Shown here: positions 1-11,485 of the stretch, piece by piece
Layout: each line of letters starts with the position of its first letter
Position numbering within the stretch: position 1 is the stretch's first letter
NCBI RefSeq assembly: GCF_910592395.1
Contig: NC_088319.1
Location: 8,248,001 to 8,312,000 of the forward strand
From: Lineus longissimus
Taxonomy: Eukaryota; Nemertea; Pilidiophora; Heteronemertea; Lineidae
Length of the DNA: 64,000 nucleotides
Reading direction: 5' to 3'
Notes under the pieces: model-generated
Told to the model about the DNA's origin: nothing
The model's input: the letters and a program-made list of their open reading frames with translations, nothing else
Databases searched by the model: none
Position numbers and translations under genes: made by a program

Positions 1-1051
1 ATCTCACTTATTAGTGATTTGTTTTTGATGAAATTTTTATGATAGGTACACCTAGCAAGGATATATCACATATCATACGTATTTTGATTTGACCTACTTC
101 TCAAGGTCACAGAGGTCAAATGGCATAAATTTGCCGTTTGAGTGTAACTGTGGCATGTTTCTTAACAGGTTGGGCAATGCGCTTGGAAGTTTTTATGCAT
201 GACCCCCTAGGTCAGATGACCTCTGACAACAAATTTGGTCTGATCTGATTCTTGACTTGGCCACTAGGGGGCCGAAATTGAAAACACAAAAAGTGCCATA
301 AGTCCTGAACTAATGACTATATCATCTCCAAATTTTTATCACAGGTACTTCCAATTAGGATACAGGACATAGTATCAGGGGTTTAGATTTGTCCTATTTT
401 TCAAGGTCGCAGAGGTCAAATGGCGTAAATCGACTGTTTGAGCGTAACTGTAGCACGTTTCTTGACTGCTAGGGCTATCGGCTTGAAACTGTGTGGGTAT
501 GACCCCCTATGTCTGGGGACCTCTGATCCTAAATTTCTGTCCGGTTTGATTCTCTTGGCCACCAGGGGGCAAAAAGTGAAAACATAGAAAGTGCGATATC
601 TCGCTTATTAGTGATTCATTTTCAATAACATTTTTATGGTAGGTTCTCCTAGCAAGGATAGATACATCACATATCATAATGAGTTTTTGATTTGACTTGC
701 TTTCAAGGTCACAGAGGTCAACTGGCGTAAATGGGTCGTTTGAGTGTAACTATGGCACGTTTCTTAACCACTTAAGCTATGAAGTTGAAATTTGGTACAC
801 ATGTCCCCCTGCGTCATGTTACCTCAGACACCGAATTTCGATCTGATCTGGTACTCAACTTGGCCACCAGGAGGCCAAAACTAAAATAGGTAAAAAGTGC
901 ATTATCTCATTTATTAGTGACTTGTTTTTGATGATATTCTTCCGACTTTGGTTTGACCTATATACTATACATGTACAATGTTTCTTAACCAGGATGAATT
1001 CCAAAGGACCAAATATCTATACGGTGAGCACAATGGCCCCTGGCCGTTGCA
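1..1051 (+). repeat. CTCF/DR3 tandem-unit array, right-hand part of a hairpin-ended element
   Basis: About three ~300 bp units that diverge by point changes. Each has a GGCCACCAGGGGGC-like core (268, 560, 865) and an AGGTCA-CAG-AGGTCA-like direct repeat (104, 404, 705). The array stops at the terminal hairpin module GGTGAGCACAATGGCCCC near 1024-1051. The left end lies outside the window. No coding capacity is seen. Confidence 0.8.
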
Positions 1052-1499
1052 TTATGTTATTCTTTTAATCTCTTCTATAACCTTTGATAAAGACCCCCAA
1101 TCCTTCAAGTATGAGCTGAGTTGGCCATACAAACCATGACTGACTGCATTGCTGACTATGAGGGGTGTTCTCAAAGGTCACCAGCTCTCTGAAAAAAACC
1201 ATCACCTGTAGCGAGCTAAAACTAATCTTCAAAATGAAAGAATTTAGTAGGAATTATCTAGTAATGAAAGCAAAAAACCTTTGTTGCATCATAGTTCACC
1301 CATACACTGTGAAAAAGAATGAAAATAAAATAAAATGAACAAGTTACTACTTGAACATGTTTTTAATTGCCTGTTACATAATGAAGAGACAGGATTAGTT
1401 GGGTCCAAATTCAACAGATACATGACCAACTAGATATACCTCTGATGAAAACCGCATTCAATTATCTTATTCTATCTCTGTGATATTAAGAAAAACCTG
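1052..1499. other. Unassigned AT-rich stretch
   Basis: No coding region, RNA gene or repeat boundary recognised. It separates two CTCF/DR3 arrays. Confidence 0.5.
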
Positions 1500-2120
1500 T
1501 GGACATTTACTTTCTGGAAGGACTGTACTCTTAGCAAGGATACATCACATGCCTTATTTTTTTATTTCAAATTCTTTTCTAGAGGTCTAATGATGTAAAT
1601 TGGCCATTTGAGTGTAACAGTGGCACACTTCTTAACTGCTAAAGTTATGAACTTGAAACTTAGAACACATCAACCTTTAGGTCAGATAACCTCCGACCAT
1701 GAATTTCGGTCTAATATGATTCTTGACCTGGCCACCAGGGGGCCAAAACTTAAAAAGTAAAAAGTGGAATATCTTTGTTATAAGTGACTCTCTTTCGATA
1801 AAATTTTATGGTAGGTTCTCCTAGCAAAGGTACATCACATATCATTTTGATTTGACCTACTTTTCAAGGTCACACAGGTCAAGTGGCTTATTTGGCCTTT
1901 TGAGAGTACCTATGGCACGTTTCTTAATCACTTAAGCTATGAACTTGAAACTTAGTACACATGATCCCCTACATCAGATAACCTCCAACACCAAATTTTG
2001 ATCTGATTCTTGACTTGGCCACCAGGGGGCCAAAACTGAAAAGGTGAAAAGTGCAATATCTCGCTTATCAATAATAAGTGATTTCAATAATATTTTCATG
2101 GTAGGTACTCCTTAAAAGGA
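1500..2120 (+). repeat. CTCF/DR3 tandem units, two copies
   Basis: Units have CCACCAGGGGGCC cores at about 1733 and 2020 and a DR3-like AGGTCACACAGGTCA at about 1868. No hairpin start module is left at the left edge, so this is a fragment. Confidence 0.75.
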
Positions 2121-2830
2121 TACATTATGAAACGTGGGGTTTTTACCCCTCAGCCCAAATGGGCTAGAGGGGTATTGTCGTCACGTGCGCCATCCGTCTT
2201 GGCGGGCGGGCGTCTGCTACTTGGTTTCCGTCGATTTCTAGGAGAACGGCTTTGGGCGGGCGGGCGGGCGTCTGCTACTTGGTGTCCGTCGATTTCTAGG
2301 AAAACGGCTTTGACAATCAATTCACTTTGTGGTATGTACATTGGGGGTGACTAGAGGAAGGTTCCTTTCGAAAACGGGCTTGTTCCGATTATTAATATGG
2401 CCACCAGGGCGGCGTGTTTGAAATTGGTTTCCGTCAATTTCGAGGAGAACTGTTAGTCCGATCAAATTCATTTTTGGTATGTATGTTGGGGGTGACTAGA
2501 GGAAGGTTCCTTTTGAAAACCGGCTCGTTCTGATTCTCAATATGGTCACCAGGGCAACGTGCTTGAAATCGGTTTCCGTCAATTTCGAGGAGAACGGCTT
2601 GGAGGGTGGAATCAATTTTTAGTGGGTGTAGCCTAATGCAGTATTGTAAGGGGAAGGTTCCTTTCGAAAATCAGCGCGATTCGAAATTCAATATGGCCGC
2701 CACACTCACATCCTCAAAATAGGTTTCCACAATTTTAATTTCCATATGCAAACTAGCTACTCCACTAAGCCAACTTCACCATTATCTCACCTTCAACCTT
2801 ATTAGGCTGAGGGGTAATGGTCGCCTTGCG
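2121..2830 (+). repeat. Second tandem family with TTTCCGTCRATTTC units
   Basis: Begins with a stem-loop (CCCCTCAGCCC ... GGGCTAGAGGGG near 2147-2173), then G/C-rich GGCGGGCGG tracts, then irregular units containing TTTCCGTCAATTTCGAGGAG (2225, 2284, 2430, 2572) and GGTGACTAGAGGAAGGTTCC. Its plan, a hairpin start followed by tandem units, resembles the hairpin-ended elements elsewhere, but the sequence differs. Confidence 0.6.
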
Positions 2831-3618
2831 ATGCTATTTTTTGATTTGACCTCCTCTTCAATGTCACACAGGTCAAGTGGTGTAAATTAGCCTCTTGAGA
2901 GTAACGAGGGCACGTTCCTTAATCACTTAAGCTATGAACTTGAAACTTGGTACACCAGTCCATGCCAGGAAACGGGCGTGATCACGCCCGCGCCCACAAA
3001 CGCCCGTAAACTACTCTGCACGAGCGCTATCCATAACGCCCGCCAGACACTTGAGGAGCGCGTGCCGCCCGTCATAAAAAACACCAGCGCAATAACGCCC
3101 GCCGATTCCCAGCACGATCGTGATTCATTCGGTATCCAGAGTTCCGTTTCGTGGAAATCTAGAGTCTCACTCAACGCGGTAATTATGCCGTTTAGCGCTG
3201 GGTACACCCCAAGCTGTACACTTTGCTATAGTTGGCGGTTGCTGCAGTGCGCGGTACTAAGCACATGTTTTGACACGCGCCTGGCAACGACAGCATTTCA
3301 TTTTGATTTCGTTCATTGTCCTGTTGTCATGGCCTGATAATCAGTCAAGATGAAACTGAAGACAATGTTAGGATGGTCGATTGACCACGAAACCATTGGA
3401 CAGCTGGAGGGAGTGAAAAAAATAGTGCCCGTGGAAAAGGTTGCTGGAGTGACTGATGGTGCCTGTGGATTTTTTCTGATGGCAGGCACTGGGTACACAT
3501 GATCCCCTACATCAGATAACCTCCAATGCCAAATGGACCTGGCCACCAGGGGGCCAAAACTCAAAAGGTAAAAAGTGCAGTATCACGCTTATTGGTGACT
3601 TGTTTTCAATACTATTTT
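2831..3618 (+). repeat. CTCF/DR3 unit split by a TIR transposon
   Basis: The unit runs to GGTACAC at 2949-2955 and resumes at the duplicated GGTACAC at 3492-3498, followed by GGCCACCAGGGGGCC at about 3540. The material in between is the element at 2956-3491. Confidence 0.75.
2956..3491. mobile_element. Non-autonomous TIR DNA transposon, hAT-like
   Basis: 536 bp inserted in a CTCF/DR3 unit. Terminal inverted repeats are short and imperfect (CAGTCCATGCC against CAGTGCCTGCC) and are flanked by a 7 bp duplication GGTACAC. G/C content is higher than the surroundings, with repeated CGCCCG. Open frames on both strands have no recognisable domain, so I call no gene. The CAG start suggests hAT, but hAT usually gives 8 bp duplications, so the superfamily is uncertain. 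Confidence 0.65.
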
Positions 3619-4228
3619 TGGATTTATCTCCGCCTTGACGCACATGCGCAGCGGGAGAGACGGATCTCTTGTATTGACTTGAGGGGACAGATTGACACAG
3701 GCTCGGCTCCAGGTTTAGAAGCGTACAACTGCACTCTGCATCGGCACAAGCTGAATACCTAGGTAATATCACAAGCGAAACCTTCCGCTAAAATCGTATA
3801 TTTTTCGCCGAAATGCCAGTTTTCAGTTGCCGGGTGTGTCGAAGGTGAGTGTGTATTATTTTATTTTCATCAGGTAAATAAAGCACAGTTTAACAACATA
3901 ATGATGATTAGCAGTTTGTCAGAATTTATGCGATATCCATCCCATATGATGTTCCAAATGTTCCGAGAAATTGGCAATGGCAGATTGCCATCCAACAATC
4001 TAACAGAATAGCAGAGTTCAGGCCAGAAACTTTCATCACAATTGTGACAATTGTACATTCAAAACACGTCTATGAATGATTTGAAATCACTTAGACTCCA
4101 CTCATAAGATGTAACTCCACTGAAAATAATTCTCAATCATGTCAATGAACTTTCATGATTATTAGCACCTTATCTCATTGTCTGTTGGTCTTATATGACT
4201 TGGCAAAAAAAATTAATATGTTTTCTCA
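3619..4228 (+). repeat. Older interspersed repeat, left part (shared with 52000-53840)
   Basis: Short blocks match the 52 kb region in the same order, for example GTGTCTGTTGGTCT-like sequence near 4180 and 52583. The repeat appears to resume at 6111 after an inserted element. No coding potential recognised. Confidence 0.5.
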
Positions 4229-6110
4229 TTAGCTCACCTCTTAGCAGAGGTGAGCTTATCCCATACCGTGGCGTCCGTCGTCCGTCGTCGTCGTCGTCCG
4301 TTAGCAGGGCACGTTTCGTAACTGTTAGAGCTATTGAGTTGAAACTTGGTACACATGTACCCTTATGTAATGACACCTTGGAGAGCAAGTTTCGGTCCGA
4401 TTCGTTTCATGGTTTGGCCACCAGGGGGCCAAACGTTAAAAGTGAAAATATGCAATATCTCCCTTAACAGTAGTCGGGAAATTTTGAAAAAAATATGGTA
4501 GGTACTTCTAGCAAAGGTGCATCATATATCCTCCGGGTTTTTGATTTGACCTCCTTTTCAAGGTCACAGAGGTCAAATGGTGTAAATTGGCCGTTAGGAT
4601 GTAACGATGGCACGTTTCTAAACTGCAAAGGCTATTGATACCAAATTTGGTACACATTTACCCCTTAGTCAGGTGATCTTAGGGACCGAAGTTTGGTCCA
4701 ATATGATTCACCACTTGAACACCAGGGGGCAAAATCCAAAAACCTTAAAAATGTGATTATTCCTTAACTTCTTGCCCGATTGCCACCAATTTGGTATCAT
4801 GGGTACATCCATGGAGGTATTATTAAGAAGGAGAGAGAACGGCCTAAGACCTCAGAATTAATCCCCTACTAATCCCCGGCTTGCATTGTTTGCCCCATTG
4901 TTCTCCAATACACATTCCTCGCGGCAGCGCTCTTTGAGTACGATCATCCCTTCCGACAGCGAACCGAACTGCAGCGCCCTCTATAAAATTCGACCCGTAG
5001 TCGAAAGTTTTATTCTCGTGTTTCGCGCTTTGTTGTTGTTGATTTAGTTATGACCGCGAGTTCTTCGAATTCGCGACAGAATTCTCGAAAAAAAGAGACC
5101 AATATCGCAAAAATCGGTTGATAGATTCCAGACGCACAGTAGATTTAAGGTTTGTACTATACTTACTTTCAAATTAAGATTTTAAGTGTTTCTAAAACTT
5201 TCTAGAAAGAACGATTTTGACCAATAAATAGATGAAGGTTTGAATGATTGTATACATATTGTCAAATGCATGCGAACTGATGCGAACATTTAGAATTTTG
5301 TTTCTGAAGATCACCGTTTTCTGGAAAATCAGTATGGCCACACCCCTCTCTCTAGCTACTTTCTATGGCCGATTAGTCACGGAAGTTGCCGATCGCGACT
5401 CGGAAACTAGCTCGGCAGTTTCCGATACTTTCAGACATAACGCGCTCGGCCGGCCGGGGTATTGGAAGGCATTAACGCGAGGGGTTTCGAATACACATAT
5501 CTATTGTTGTCCAAACATCGGAAGGATGATTGTATCCTTTGAAGCGGGCTCCGTTCTCTCTCCTTCTTAATAATACCTCCATGGTACATCTAACCACCAT
5601 ACAGTATATGTCACACAGGTTTTTAATTTGACCTTCTTGTCAAGGTCACAGAGGTCAAATGGCGTAAATTCGCCGTCAGGCCGTAACTATGGCACGTTTC
5701 TTAACTGCAATGACTATTGATCACAAATTAAGTACACATGTACCCCTTGGTCAGGTGATCTCAGGTACCGAAGTTTGGTGCGATCTGATTTGCCGTTTGG
5801 CCTCCAGGGAGGGGGCCAAATCCTAAATTCTTCAAAATGCCATTATTCCTAGTAATGACTTGCCCGATTGGCACCAATTTTATATCATAGGTACATCTAA
5901 TTCTAACAACCATTCAATGTGTCACCCGGGTCTTCTTTGATTTGACCTACTTTTCAAGGTCACAGAGGTCGAATGTATTGTAAATTGGCCATTTTGGGGA
6001 AATTGTAATTGCTTGGACCTACATCAAACCTAACACTACATGACACAATACCATGCTCTTTATCCATCTTTCCTCCACATGAGATGAGCACAATGGCCCT
6101 GGCCATTTCA
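4229..6110 (+). mobile_element. Hairpin-ended element (family 1) with a nested TIR element
   Basis: Starts TT-AGCTCACCTCT-TAGC-AGAGGTGAGCT (perfect stem, 4231-4256), then a (CGTC)n tract, CTCF/DR3 units, and the terminal module CACAATGGCCCTGGCCATTT ending in CA at 6110. The outer ~1.1 kb is nearly identical to the copies at 13049, 22881 and 45398. A 774 bp element is nested at 4810-5583. Confidence 0.8.
4810..5583. mobile_element. TIR transposon with ~34 bp perfect inverted repeats and 7 bp TSD
   Basis: Ends begin CATGGAGGTATTATTAAGAA and continue through GGAGAGAGAACGG as a near-perfect inverted repeat. The flanks are a 7 bp duplication GTACATC (4803-4809 and 5584-5590), and related units elsewhere lack the insert. 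The CATG start and ~31-34 bp TIR recall P-superfamily elements, but no THAP or transposase gene is visible, so that is a guess. Internal open frames show no known domain. Confidence 0.8.
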
Positions 6111-7614
6111 TTATGTTTTACAGGGATGATCGACAGCAGCATTTCAACGTTTTCGGTGACCACATTCTCACAGATGACCGAGAGAGAGAGAGGAGCTGAG
6201 CAACACTTTTCAACACTAACTTTTTCACTGTAATACTTAACTGAAATAGATTAAATTAAGCAAACATTTTGTGGCAGTTGTTTTACAAAAAGTCAAGTTT
6301 TTGACTCTTCAAGTCTATACAATACCGATGTGTCCGTCGTCTCTTGTCGTCGTTGTCTGTATCCTGTTTCAAAAGCAGTGACTCGTTTCTTAACCGCTAG
6401 GGCTATGAACTTGAAACTTTGTACAGAGGACCCCTTAGGTCAGGCAACATCTGACAATGAATTTCAGTTCGATCTGATTCTTAATTTGGCCACCAGAGGG
6501 CATGAAGTAGAAACCTAAAAAGTGTGATATCTCTCTTATGAATGACCTGTTTTGGATCAAATTTTTATGGTAGGTACTCCTAGCAAGGATACATCACATA
6601 TCGTACGGGTTTTTGATTTGACCTAATTTTCAAGGTCTCAGGAGGTCGAATGGTGTAAATTGCCCGTTTGAGTGTAACTATGGCACGTTTCTTAACCACT
6701 AAAGCTATGAACTTGAAATTTGGTACACATGACTCCTTATGTCATGTTACCTCGGACACTGAATTTCGATCCGATCTGATTCTCGACTTGGCCACCAGGG
6801 GGCCAAAAGTGGAAACCTAAAAAGTGTGATATCTCTCTTATGAGTGACTCGTTTTCCTAGTTATCCTAGCAAGGTTACATCATATGTCATACGAGTTTTT
6901 TATTTGTCCAAATTTACAAGGTCACATAGGTCAAATGGTGTAAATTGGTCGTTTCAGTGTAACTATGGCACTTTTCTTAACCGCAAAAGCTATGAACTTG
7001 AAATTTGATACACATGACTCCCTACGTCATGTTACCTCGGACACCGAATTTCGATCCGATCTGATTCTCGACTTGGCCACCTGGAGGCCAAAATTAAAAA
7101 AGGGAAAAAGTGCAATATCTCGCTTATTAGTGCCTTGTTTTCGATGATATTTGAATGGTAGTTACTCCAAGCAACCATACATCACGTCGTACCGACTTTG
7201 GTTTGACCCGTATACTATACATGTAGCATGTTTTTTATTATTTATCAATCATACCCCTTGGACTCAGTGGTTGGCCTAGGCTGGACCATGTTCACTGGAC
7301 TAGTTTGTCACAACCTACACCTCAAAGGAATGGATGTAAAGCTCCAGACTGTTTATGGTTGTCCCTAGGTTGTGACCATATATCTGCTTGACTGGTTTGT
7401 CTCAACCTGCACTTCAAAGGTTTGATATAAAGGTCCAGACTGCTGTTACTGGTTGTCTACTGGGTTTTGACCATGCATCTACTGAGTTGTGACAGTCAAA
7501 GGAACCATCCCAAAATATCCTAACCTCGTCCATCATTCCCTTATCACATCTGAACATCGTCTTTCTGTCAGTTACCTGGAGACGAATCTATACCATCACC
7601 TGATAGTGATGGCC
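6111..7614 (+). repeat. Older interspersed repeat continued, with embedded CTCF/DR3 units
   Basis: 6111-6300 and 7200-7600 match 52670-53700 in patches (TTTTACAGGGATGATC, TCACTGTAATACTT, TCATACCCCTTGG). 6318-7185 holds a degenerate hairpin-element start (GTCTATACAATACCGATG plus a CGTC-rich tract) and three CTCF/DR3 units. Confidence 0.55.
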
Positions 7615-8400
7615 CTAGTCATGGTAGGTACTCCAACCAAGGATACATCTCATACCGATTTTTAATTTGACCTGCTTATCAAAGTCACGGAGGTCAAATG
7701 GTGCAAATTGGTCATAAGGCTTTAGTATAGCACTTTTCTTCACTGCAATGACCATTTGTCTCACATTTGATTCACATGTACAGTACCCTGTAGTCAGGTG
7801 ATTTCAGCGGCCGAAGCTTGGTTCAATCTGATTCAACACTCGGCTGAGCGCCAGACCCTAGGCCTCTTGTTGATGCAGCCATTCTCCAAGTGCTCAAACA
7901 GCACTATCCAGACCACTATTCAGAGACTGTTTCGCAAACTTATATGGTTCATAGTTTGTCCACCAGGGGGCCAAATGTAAAAAGTGAAAGAATCCAATAA
8001 CTCCTTCAATAAAAATAATAATACTGGTTCAAAAAATTTTGTCATTTTTGTGGTAGGTACTTCTAGCAAGTTTTTTATTTGACCCACATTTCAAGGTCAC
8101 AGAGTTCAAAGTGTCTCGACAGCACTGCCGTTAGACAATAGCGGCACATATTGTAACTGCATTAGCTACAGATCTTAACTTGGTACGTATGTACCCCTGG
8201 GTGACCACTACTTAGATGAGTGGATCGGGGCCCCATATCTTTTCTTCTTTGGTCACCAGGATGCCATACAGAAAAACGTACTGTTTTGAAAAATGCAATA
8301 AGTGAAAAAATGAAATGACTTCTTTAATACTGATCCAAAAATTTAGAAATCTTTATTCAGGTATTATTGGGGGAAAATTAAGGAGGTAATTCGGGGAAGA
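7615..8400 (+). repeat. Diverged CTCF/DR3 units
   Basis: Weaker matches: GTCACGGAGGTCAAA near 7684, CACCAGGGGGCC near 7962 and AAGGTCACAGAG near 8094. No terminal modules. Confidence 0.6.
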
Positions 8401-9349
8401 CTAGCGGTAGAAATAACTTGGAATCCAGTCGATTCTGTTAACTTCTTATAATTGACATAAACTTTCATAAATCCAAATACATTCAGTTATAGTTACAATC
8501 ACAGATGGGAAAACCAAATATTTGTGTTCCCAGCCTTGAGTCCAAAACCTGAATTGCTACACAATAACATGAGATTCACCAAGAAAACTAGTAAATAACA
8601 ACATACTGTCATATCCAGACAGTTCTTCAACTCTTGGGCGACTCTCTAAAAGAATCCAACAGAAAGACGACTATTCTAAAAAGCACTTTGTTCAACGTTA
8701 ATTATAATTACATACACTATAGCTCTACTCTGATGCTGATGCGATGCTGCATCCCCTGCATCCAACTCTGAACTGCGCCGAGACACGGCACACACGTGGC
8801 AACAATGTAAACAGACCGTCATCCAATCACGACGCGACTACAACATGTCGTGACGTCAAGCTCTAAAATGTAAACAAACACGCACGACGGAGAACGGCCG
8901 CAAATGTGGTTCAGAACATCGCTGATAAAAGTATGAAAACGGGGAAATATAATGAACTGAACACACAGGTTTGATTCTACATTGGCAGACGAATCAAACC
9001 TGGTATTTAGTTTAGAAATACACAAAGGGACAGAGCCGTAATCATCGACGGGAGATGGGGCAAAATGCCGAGTTTTAGCGAGAATACACAGTGAAATATG
9101 CGCGCAGAAACCGCGCTCAAAGAAAGTTCTAAATCACAAATGCAACGATGAATATACTTATAAAACCTATATAAAACTAATCTGAGAGTACTAGTACATG
9201 TCTCCTGAGAGTATCGCCCTGCTTTATTTAGCCAAATTATAATAAAAGCAATAAATCGAAGTGCGTTTGCATGAGAATGAGAATAATTAAGATATTTAAA
9301 AATAGATTACAAAACAGATAGTTTGCCAAATCAGCAGTGCTTTGCGCCA
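8401..9349. other. Unassigned region upstream of ICMT exons
   Basis: No clear repeat or coding exon. I looked for upstream ICMT exons (several transmembrane segments expected) on the + strand and did not find a convincing one. A stretch around 8740-8900 is relatively CpG-rich and contains GTGACGTCA. Confidence 0.4.
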
Positions 9350-9560
9350 TAAAAGAAAGTACCTCTAGCAAGGGTGCAAATGTTCTAATAACCTTAATAC
9401 TGATAGGAACATCACATATCGTTAGTTTTATTTAACCTTCTTCTCATTGACAAAAAGGTCAGTGTCTTGTGTTATCTGTGATCTGTGATCCAACCAACAT
9501 TATGCAGATAACCATTGTCTGCAGGTGAGCACATGGTCCTTGGACCATTTCATTTACATA
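9350..9560 (+). repeat. Remnant of a hairpin-ended element, 3' end variant
   Basis: Contains CCTCTAGCAAGGGTGCA from the common unit and the end module GGTGAGCACATGGTCCTTGG followed by ACCATTTCATT. The terminal palindrome is ATGGTCC/GGACCAT, where other copies have ATGGCC/GGCCAT. Confidence 0.6.
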
Positions 9561-9681
9561 TCTGTGGACAGTCAGCAGCTTTCTTAGAATTCCTGTTTTA
9601 CTGTGTTTTTACATCGTATAAAAATCTAATATCAAATTTTGAACATAAAATCAAACGAGACAATAATTTTGGATTTTTCAG

Positions 9682-9899
9682 GTCTAAAGCATTACTCATT
9701 CATTAGTATTACTGGCCTTATCATGGTGGTGCTCGGAGAAGCATTGAGGAAAGGAGCTATGTTTACTGCTGGCACAAACTTCAATCATTACGTTCAACAC
9801 GTGAAGGAAGAGGGACATGTCTTGGTGACTGGTGGTGTCTACAGCTATTTCCGGCATCCATCATATGTTGGCTGGTTTTACTGGAGTATTGGCACGCAG
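9682..9899 (+). CDS. ICMT: Isoprenylcysteine carboxyl methyltransferase, penultimate coding exon
   Basis: Encodes ~72 residues of ICMT, the ER-membrane enzyme that uses S-adenosylmethionine to methylate the C-terminal prenylcysteine of CaaX proteins. Visible family motifs are FTAGTNFNH, LVTGGVYSYFRHPSY and GWFYWSIGTQ, which lie in the conserved membrane-embedded catalytic half; RHPSY is the signature of this methyltransferase group. The acceptor is a T-rich tract ending CAG at 9679-9681 and the donor is CAG|GTCAGT at 9899/9900. The exon enters with two bases of a split codon and leaves in phase 0, joining cleanly to 10126. The first half of the protein (~190 residues in vertebrates) is not recognised in this window. 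Conservation and splicing argue against a retrocopy. Confidence 0.93.
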
Positions 9900-10125
9900 G
9901 TCAGTTTTGCAAAAAGTTTGCATCAAACAGGACAATATGTTATTGTGAATGACGTCATTTGAGCATGTAGAAATCTCCTATGCTGTATCTGTTGGGTCTT
10001 GTTCTGGAGCGTTTAGGCTGAATTTTAGAATGGTGGACCAAATGTACAGATTTATACAGCAAAAGACATTAATGAATTCTTTTATCCACATTACAAAATA
10101 ATGGTGAATGTTTATTTATTTTCAG

Positions 10126-10308
10126 CTGATACTTTGTAATCCATTCTGCCTCGCTGCTTACACCATTGCCTCATGGAAATTCTTCAAAGACAGAATCGAC
10201 CATGAGGAAATTACATTACTGAATTTTTTCGGGGAGCAATACTTGGACTATCAGAAAAAAGTTGGAACAGGTTTGCCATTTATCAAAGGATACAGAATAG
10301 AAATTTGA
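10126..10308 (+). CDS. ICMT: Isoprenylcysteine carboxyl methyltransferase, last coding exon
   Basis: 61 codons including TGA, opening directly after TTTATTTTCAG. The product has a hydrophobic segment (LILCNPFCLAAYTIASW), then FFKDRIDHEE, FFGEQYLDYQKKV and the family C-terminus GLPFIKG followed by a short basic tail. In ICMT these C-terminal residues bind the cofactor and shape the active site: the FFGEEY-like and GLPFIKG-like stretches are almost invariant. The intron is 226 bp. A 3' UTR follows into an AT-rich stretch; I see no perfect AATAAA before the 10445 repeat array, only weak variants near 10391. Confidence 0.95.
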   Translation: MILCNPFCLAAYTIASWKFFKDRIDHEEITLLNFFGEQYLDYQKKVGTGLPFIKGYRIEI

Positions 10309-10444
10309 TAAACCTCATGACCTCGGCTTCAAATCTATATAGTGATTGTCTTTGAAGTGCATCTTTCCTCGCCACTATTTTTTTTCTGAATATAAAGATA
10401 TAAGAATAATGGATTCCGTATTTTAGTTTGGTTAGACATATGTT

Positions 10445-11340
10445 TATCTACTCTTTTGTATTCTGTACTGTCTTGCTATGAGAAATTGCATGGGCATTTT
10501 TCAAGTGGAAAAGTAGCATCACCTGAGTTCGAAATGTGAAGTTTCTTTGTAAAATACCCTGTCTGTCAGTCCGTCTAGCCATCAGTTTGTCAGTCTGTCT
10601 GGCCCCTTGTGAGCGCGATAGCTGGAGAAGTTGGCCACATATCAAATCCAAATTTGGTGTGTACGTATGTATTTGAACCCTATCGAAAAGTAGGTCACCA
10701 TGTGAAAATCCAGGATGGCTGCCGCCTTGCGTGTTGAAATCTTGCAAGTGCACTCGGAGCAAGATATCTGGAGAAGTCGGCAACATATTAAAGCCGAAGT
10801 TGGTGGGTGGGTACATTTAGACATTAGGAAGAACCCTATCGAAAATTAGGTCACTGCGTCAAAATCCAAGATGGCTGCCGCCTTGCATGTTGAAATCTCT
10901 TGAGTGCATTTGTGAGGGCAATATTTGAAGAAGTCTGCGACGTATCAAAGCTAAATTTGGTATGTGGGTGCATATAGACATTAGTAAGAACCGTATTGAA
11001 AAGCAGGTCACCACCTTAAAATCCAATGGCTACCACCTTTGCTTGTTGAAATCTTGTGAGTGCATGTGTGAGCGCGATATCGGGAGAAGTCAGCAATGTA
11101 TGAAAGCCAAACTTGGTGTGTTGGTATGTATAGGAATAAGTAAGAACCCTGTCGAAGAGTAGGTCACCGCTTCAAAATAGAGGATGGCTGCCGGCTTATG
11201 TGTGAGCGCGATATCTGGAGAAGTTGGCAATAAATTAGAGCCGAATTTGGTGTGTTGGTACATATGGGCATTAGTAACAACCCTATCAAAAATAGGGTCA
11301 CTGCGTCAAATCCGAGATGGCTGCCGCCTTGCGTGTTTTT
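10445..11340 (+). repeat. ~150 bp tandem array, about five copies
   Basis: Units repeat GCGATATCTGGAGAAGTYGG, AACCCTATCGAAAA, GGTCACYGCGTCAAAATCC and AAGATGGCTGCCGCC at ~146-158 bp spacing (starts near 10617, 10769, 10918, 11073, 11207). Open frames across it simply reflect the periodicity. Confidence 0.85.
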
Positions 11341-11485
11341 TTGGCCTGCTGATAAATGCGCGGTACTACTTTTCATTATGGTGGCTACTCACTTATACAA
11401 GAGGCATTGCATTGAAATCAGTGCCATTAAGTTATAGCACATCTAAGTTCTATCGAAAGGTTTAAAGGCCTACGCCGTTTGATAA

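Noticed and set aside
2978-3337. 119-residue frame in the 2956-3491 element
   Set aside because: No domain recognised, and an overlapping frame of similar length exists on the other strand in this G/C-richer stretch.
1-8400. Regular direct repeats considered as a CRISPR array
   Set aside because: Units are ~300 bp and diverged, without short identical repeats or unique spacers, and the DNA is clearly animal.
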